Assembly: GCA_947311845.1 (NCBI GenBank)
Contig: CAMZMU010000096.1
Coordinates: 17,647,833-17,711,832 of the forward strand
Direction of reading: 5' to 3'
Length of the DNA: 64,000 bases
DNA from: Poa pratensis
Taxonomy: Eukaryota > Streptophyta > Magnoliopsida > Poales > Poaceae
Shown: positions 58,794-64,000 of the stretch, piece after piece
How positions within the stretch are numbered: position 1 is the first letter of the stretch
How the letters are laid out: every line of letters begins with the position of its first letter
Program-made: the position numbers and the translations under genes
The notes under the pieces: generated by a model
The model's input: the letters and a program-made list of their open reading frames with translations, nothing else
What the model was told of the DNA's origin: nothing
Databases searched by the model: none

Positions 58794-60363
58794 TGATGGC
58801 TACGTGTTGGTGAACCCCAAGAGGAAGGTTATGATGTAGACAGCAGAAGTTTTCCCTTGAGAAATCTACCCAAGGTTATCAATCCAGTAGGACTTGACGA
58901 TCTATCGGAAGGTTGTTGATGTTGACTCCCCCTGGCGCTAGGGAGCTTGCACCAACGTGGAATCTGCACAGACACAAACCAGAACTTTGCCCAACACGAA
59001 ACAGAGAGGTTGTCAATCTCTCCGGTCTTGCAGAAACAAAGAGTTAAACGTATGGTGTGGAAAACAGCAGGAAAAACAGCAAGTAACAGGAAACAGATGA
59101 TTGCAGCAGGTTGTGTAAACAGTATGAGGAAATTGGACCAGGGTCCACAGTTCACTAGTGGTGTCTCTCTCAGAACAGATAACTAGCATGTTGGGTAAAC
59201 AAATTACAGCTGGGCAATTGACAAATAGAGAGGGCATAACAATGCAATACATGCCAAGATGTCTACTATGAAATCTAGTTGGGCATTACAACAAAGTACA
59301 TAGACCGTTATTCCAACCGCATCTATGCCTAAATAATCCACCTTCAAGGCAGCATCCGCATCCTATTCAGTATTAAGTTGCTAACAACAGATTATTGCAT
59401 GAAGTAAAGTGTGTAATGTAATCAATACAAGTGCCCTTGGACACTGCACCAATATTTCATCCTAGTAGCAACAGCACATCTACCATCTTAGACCTTTCTG
59501 TCACTGATCCAGATATCTAGAGACTGAACCCACTATCGAGCATAAATACCCCCTCTTGGAGTCACAAGCATCTACTTGGCCAAAGCATCTACTAGCAACG
59601 GAGAGCATGCAAGATCAAGAGCACATAGATAAACAACTTGAATAAACATGGTATCAATATTCATCGGATCCCAGCAAACACAACATCTAGCATTACAATA
59701 AGATGATCTTGATCATGTTAGGCAGCTCACAAGATCTAAACATGGAAGCACAAGGTAGAGAGACAACCATCTAGCTACTGCTATGGACCCGTAGTCCAGG
59801 GGTGGACTACTCACGCATCACTCCGGAGGCAGGCATGGTGATGTAGAGCCCTCCGGTGATGATCTCCCCTCCGGCAGGGTGCCGGGAAGAGCTTCAGAAC
59901 TCTTCCGATCTGAGATTGACGATGACGGCCGCGACGGAACTTTTCGTGGAATATGATCGACCGTAATAGGGTTTTCGCGTCGCGGAGAATATATAGGCGA
60001 AGAGGCGGCGTCGGTGGCTGAGGGGGCCACCACGCCATAGGGGGGCGCGGGCCCACCCTGGGCCGCGCCCTAGTGTGGCGTGGCCCCCTGGTGGGTCTGC
60101 TCCGACTCCCCTTTGGACTCCATGATCTCCTCGTGATATTATTGACGATGTCTTTTGTTTCGTCCAATTCCGAGAATATTTCCTTAATAGATTTTCTGAA
60201 ACCAAAAACAGCAGAAAACAGGGAACTGACACTGTGGCATCTTGTTAATAGGTTAGTCCCAGAAAATGCATAAAAATGATATAAAGTGTAACCAAAACAT
60301 GTAGCAATTGATATAATATCAGCATGGAACATCAAAAATTATAGATACGTTTGAGACGTATCA
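58794..60363 (-). repeat. 5' LTR of element 2
   Basis: 1570 bp. Near-identical to 53508-55078; visible differences include TTTTATCCCTAG versus TTTCATCCTAG, ACTCCTCC versus ACTCTTCC, and GGCCGAGGGG versus GGCTGAGGGG. Confidence 0.92.
59988..59996 (-). promoter_or_regulatory. TATA box in the 5' LTR of element 2
   Basis: In element sense the sequence is CCTATATATTCTCCGCGACG, a good plant TATA box about 370 bp into the LTR, followed by GACGCGAAAACCCTA. All LTRs of the family have this block with a weaker or stronger TATA, which suggests the R region starts just downstream. Confidence 0.6.
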
Positions 60364-60368
60364 TGGAA

Positions 60369-60831
60369 CCTATATCACAATAAGCAAGAAATTTTTCACT
60401 ACCAATTTTAATTTCAATAAAAGGTTCCCAATCATTTCTTAGTGCAACATGTGGCTGATTAGTATTCGAATCATTCTCCTTCTTTTCCAAATTCAGATTA
60501 CTAAGTGATTCCTCTATTTTATCCAACTTTTCCAAAACTCTCTCAGTTTTGTCTAATATGGAAAAAATAGCTAAAACGTTCAGAATTTTTTAATCTTTTG
60601 TTGCATCGTACTCAGAAAAGTGTTCACCCACCATGGCATCCAAAGAATTTTGATATAAAGAGTCCAAAATAAAAGAATTTAATAAGTACAATTAATTCCA
60701 TCTTAGGCTGCATCTTTCTATTCAGTTCTAACATTCTCCCCGAGCACTCTTAAAGCTTTCCCTGTCTTTTGTTTAAACATAATGATTGCACTTAAAGGAG
60801 GTGTGATGATAACAGGAGTAGGACTAGTCAT
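60369..60831 (-). pseudogene. Element 1 gag remnant and protease N-terminal part
   Basis: A start at 60831 gives MTSPTPVIITPP and FKQKTGKALRVLGENV, matching the start of the element 2 gag, but in-frame stops follow within 40 codons. Nearer element 2, 60369-60535 encodes a coiled segment (KLDKIEESLSNLNLEKKEND) and the start of the protease-like domain, with CDIGS just before the break. Gag is therefore decayed, while the protease frame was open until element 2 inserted. Confidence 0.65.
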
Positions 60832-61008
60832 GGTAACAAAACAGGAGATAAAACTGGAACTAATTTTTTTGTGTTTTCGATTTTAAAAGCAAACAAGATA
60901 AAATAAAAATAAACTAAGCAAGATAAAAACAAAGTAAAAAGATTGGTGATGTGAAACTCCCCTTGCTGTAGCTTCCAATTCCCCTGCAATGGCGCCCGAA
61001 AATATGCT

Positions 61009-64000
61009 TGATGACGTGGAAACACACGTTCGTTGGGAGACCCTAAGAGGAAGGTATGAAGTAGTGCAGCAGCAATTTTCCCTTGATATCTACCAAGGTT
61101 GTTAGATCCAGTAGGAATTGGAAGAGCTTCAACACGGTGTCAGCGGCGCCGTTAACGATAACCGACGTGGACCTGCACACAACACAATCAAAGTACTTTG
61201 CCCCAACGAAACAGGAAGGTTGTCAATTGATACGTCTCCAACGTATCCATAATTTCTGATGTTCCATGCTTATATTATACCATTTGCTACATGTTTTATA
61301 TACACTTCGTATCACTTTTATGCATTTTCTGGGACTAACCTATTAACAAGATGCCACAGTGCCAGTTCCCTGTTTTCTGCTGTTTTTGGTTTCAGAAAGT
61401 TACTTCTGGAAATATTCTCGGAATTGCACGAAACAAAAGGCCAGGTCCCTATTTTTCCAGCACGTACACGGAGTCCGAAGGAGAGACGAAGGAGAGCCAC
61501 GAGGTGGCCAAACCATAGGCAGGCGCGGCAGTGGGCCCAGCCGCGCCGCCAGGTGGTTTGGGCCCCTCGGGGGTCCGCCGACATCGCCCCTTCGCCTATT
61601 TATTCCCCGAGACGCGAAAACCCTAAAACACCGAGCCTTTCATCCAGAACATATTCGCTGCCGCCGCCGTCGTCAACCCTAACTCGGGGGGTTCCTGAAG
61701 CTCTTCCCGGCACCCTGCCGGAGAGGGGAATCATCACCGGAGGGCCCTACATCGCCATGCCCGCCTCCGGAGTGATGCGTGCATAGTTCATCCTTGGACT
61801 ATGGGTCCATAACAGTAGCTAGATGGTTGTCTTCTCCACTTGTGCCATCATGTTTAGATCTTGTGAGCTGCCTATCATGATCAAGATCATCTTATTGTAA
61901 TGCTACATGTTGTGTTTGCTGGGATCTGACTTATATTGATACCTATGTGGAGCTGAATATTATATTATCATGTCTATGTCATTTGTGATCTTGCATGCTC
62001 TCCGTTACTTGTTGAAGCCTTGGCCACGTGAATACTTGTAACTCCAAGAGGGGGTATTTATGCATGATAGTTGGGTTCAACCTCTATTTAACCTGGGATA
62101 GTGACAGCAAGTTCTAAGGTTGTAGATGTGTTGTTGCCACTAGGGGTAAAACAGCAATGCTTTATTCAAGGATGAATGTATTGTTTACATTACGCACATT
62201 ACTTAATGCAATTGTCTGTTGCTTGCAACTTAATACTGGAAGGGGTACGGATGTTAACCGGAAAGTGGACTATTTAGGCATAGATGCATGCTGGATAGCG
62301 GTCTATGTACTTTGTCGTAATGCCCAAATGAATCTCATAGTAGACACCACAGCTCACACATGCATGTTATATGCACTTATCAATTGTCAATTGCCCAGCT
62401 GTAATTTGTTTACCCAGCATGTTAGTTATCTTATTGGAGAGACACCACTAGTGAATTGTGGACCCCGGTCCATTCTTTTACATCTGAAATACAATCTACG
62501 GCAATCATTGTTCTCTACTGTTTTATGCAAACAAACATCATCTTCCATTCGATACGTTTAACCCTTTGTTTTCAGCAAGCCGGTGAGATTGACAACCTCA
62601 CTGTTAAGTTGGGGCAAAGTAATTTGGTTGTGTTGTGCAGGTTCCACGTTGGCACCGGAATCCCTGGTGTTGCGCCGCACTACACTCCTTCACCAACACC
62701 TTCGAAGCAAACCTCGTTTTCCTACTGGATCGATTAAACCTTGGTTTCATACTGAGGGAAAACTTGTTGCTGCACTCATCATACCTTCCTCTTGGGGTTC
62801 CCAACTGACGTGTGACGTACAAGCATTGTTTCTGGCACTATTGCCGGGGAGATATTCCCTCGTCAACTTAGAGCCACCATCAATCTCCCCGGTTTGCTGA
62901 ATACAAAGGATTAAACGTATGGTGTGGAATATGATGATAAGTGCAAAAAGGCACAGCAGGAAATAAACGTAGAGCGTGGTGAAAACGGTGTTTATATCAG
63001 TGTGGAATAAAGGACCGGGGTCCACAGTTCACTAGTGGTGTCTCTCCATAAACAGATAAATATGCATAGATGTTGGGTAACAAATTACAGCTGGGCAATT
63101 GACAAAGTGCAAGAGCATAACAATGCAATATATGACAAGAACATGTTCATTGTTAGATCTATTGGGCATTACATCAATATACATAGACCGCTTAATAGCT
63201 GCATCTATGACTAATAATCCACCCCCGAGATAACTTCCGTGTCTCCCGTGAGTATTAAGTTGCAAACAACACATAATAGCATTAAGCAAAGTGTGTAATG
63301 TAAACAATGCATATGACAGATAAGCGAACCCATAAGCATAGCAAAGTTGTTTTCTCCCTAGTGGCAACAGCACATCTAAAGCCTTAGTTGTTTCTGTCAA
63401 TCAAGCCAATGCACATAGAGGCATGAACCCACTATCTAGCATAAATACTCCCTCTTACAGTCATTAGCATCTACTTGGCCAAATCATCTACTAACAACGG
63501 AGAGCATGCAGGAACATAGATAAAACATGTTATAAATAGATGAACAAACTTGATCATAACTTCACAATTCATCGGATCCCAGCAAACACAACATATAGCA
63601 TCCCATAAAGATGATCTCGATCATGTTAGGCAGCTCACAAGATCTAAACATGATAGCACAAAGTGGAGAGACTACCAACTAGCTACTGCTATGGACCCGT
63701 AGTCCCGTGAAGAACTACTCACGCATCACTCCGGAGGCAGGCATGGTGATGTAGAGCCCTTCGGTGATGACTTCCCTCCGGCAAGGCGTCGAGAAGAACT
63801 GCAGAAACCCTCCCGAACTAGGGTTGATGATGACGGTGGCGTCGGAACTTTTCATGGATTTTTGCTCGGGTACTTAGGGTTTCCCGAATAGATGTGATTT
63901 ATAGGCGAAGGGGCGACGTCAGAGGGCAGCCAGGGGGGCTAGGCGGGCTAGCGGCGCGGGCCCACCCTTGGCCGCACCATGGGGCCGCCTGCCTCCTAGG
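61009..64000 (-). repeat. 5' LTR of element 1, split and leaving the window
   Basis: 61009-61227 and 62880-64000 together match 48967-50580 from its TGATGACGTGG end up to about GGGGCCGCCTGCCTCCTAGG. The remaining 270 bp or so lie outside the window. Split by the insertion 61228-62879. Confidence 0.85.
61228..62879 (+). mobile_element. LTR plus leader insertion (element 3), related LTR family
   Basis: TCAAT at 61223-61227 and 62880-62884 flanks it. The first 1598 bp (61228-62825) are an LTR starting TGATACGTCTCC. They are followed by a primer-site-like TGGCACTATTGCCGGGGA (62833-62850) and about 29 more bases ending CCACCA. No second LTR or interior is present. This is either a solo-LTR-like deletion product that kept the leader, or an aberrant integration. 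A TATTTATT box lies at 61597-61604. Confidence 0.75.

Larger units (their letters stand above)
53508..60363 (-). mobile_element. LTR retrotransposon element 2, complete, gag-protease only
   Basis: LTRs 53508-55078 and 58794-60363 with exact TGGAA target duplications (53503-53507 and 60364-60368). It is inserted in the protease-like region of element 1, same orientation. The 5' LTR is the right one. The interior (3.7 kb) holds a primer site in two copies, an intact gag-protease ORF and the non-coding 3' region. There is no RT, RNase H or integrase. The LTRs differ at roughly ten positions, so it is young. Confidence 0.92.
48967..64000 (-). mobile_element. LTR retrotransposon element 1 (minus strand, runs past the window edge)
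   Basis: 3' LTR 48967-50580; interior 50581-61008; 5' LTR from 61009 rightwards, interrupted at 61228-62879 and leaving the window at 64000. ACTGC (48962-48966) is the left target flank; its partner is outside. A diverged primer site (GGGCGCC.TTGC.GGGGA in minus sense, about 60975-60995) adjoins the 5' LTR. The interior holds decayed gag, a protease-like region split by element 2, and the family's non-coding 3' region. No RT or integrase was found. It interrupts the LINE. Confidence 0.85.

Overview
The window looks like a piece of a large, repeat-rich grass genome, most likely Triticeae (wheat, barley or a relative). This is inferred from two plant genes with clear cereal-type proteins, GC-rich first exons, and nested LTR retrotransposons, CACTA, Harbinger, hAT and Stowaway elements. 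No bacterial operon, CRISPR array, rRNA or tRNA gene was seen.

Only two host genes are supported. A single-exon zinc-finger homeodomain regulator (ZHD1-like) lies on the minus strand at 3715-4581 and is intact. A three-exon protein kinase of the PEPKR2 type lies on the minus strand at 40378-43985. Its splice sites and phases agree, but exon 1 has a one-base contraction in a G run inside the kinase domain, so it is either an assembly error or a broken allele.

The rest is mobile DNA. 1-2241 is the right end of a CACTA-like element carrying a broken AP2-domain gene. 9267-10471 and 35684-37304 are retroposed, non-coding units with long target duplications, and 33703-34215 is an inverted relative of the second. 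10581-11117 and 46021-46454 are an inverted pair of hAT-type MITEs. 11672-13121 is a Harbinger element with TTA duplications. 14206-17175 is a complete CACTA element with a decayed Ulp1-like protease gene. 17590-18870 is a decayed FAR1/MULE gene. 19172-29123 is a TTF/hAT transposase gene split at 20910-27603 by a young LTR retrotransposon (element A) and interrupted at 29124 by a second CACTA-like element (29124 to about 33125), which carries another AP2-domain gene.

From 46570 an L1-type LINE runs to 48966, where LTR element 1 (minus strand, 48967 to beyond 64000) is inserted. Element 1 is itself split by LTR element 2 (minus strand, 53508-60363, inserted in its protease region) and by an LTR-plus-leader insertion (61228-62879, inserted in its 5' LTR).

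Elements A, 1 and 2 share LTR ends, primer site, leader and a long non-coding 3' region, and none shows a reverse transcriptase or integrase. They differ in the coding module between leader and 3' region: a helical ORF of unknown function in A, an intact gag-protease fusion in 2, and gag remnants plus a protease-like region in 1. This module exchange, and the AP2-domain genes shared by two different CACTA-like elements, are the most unusual signals in the window.
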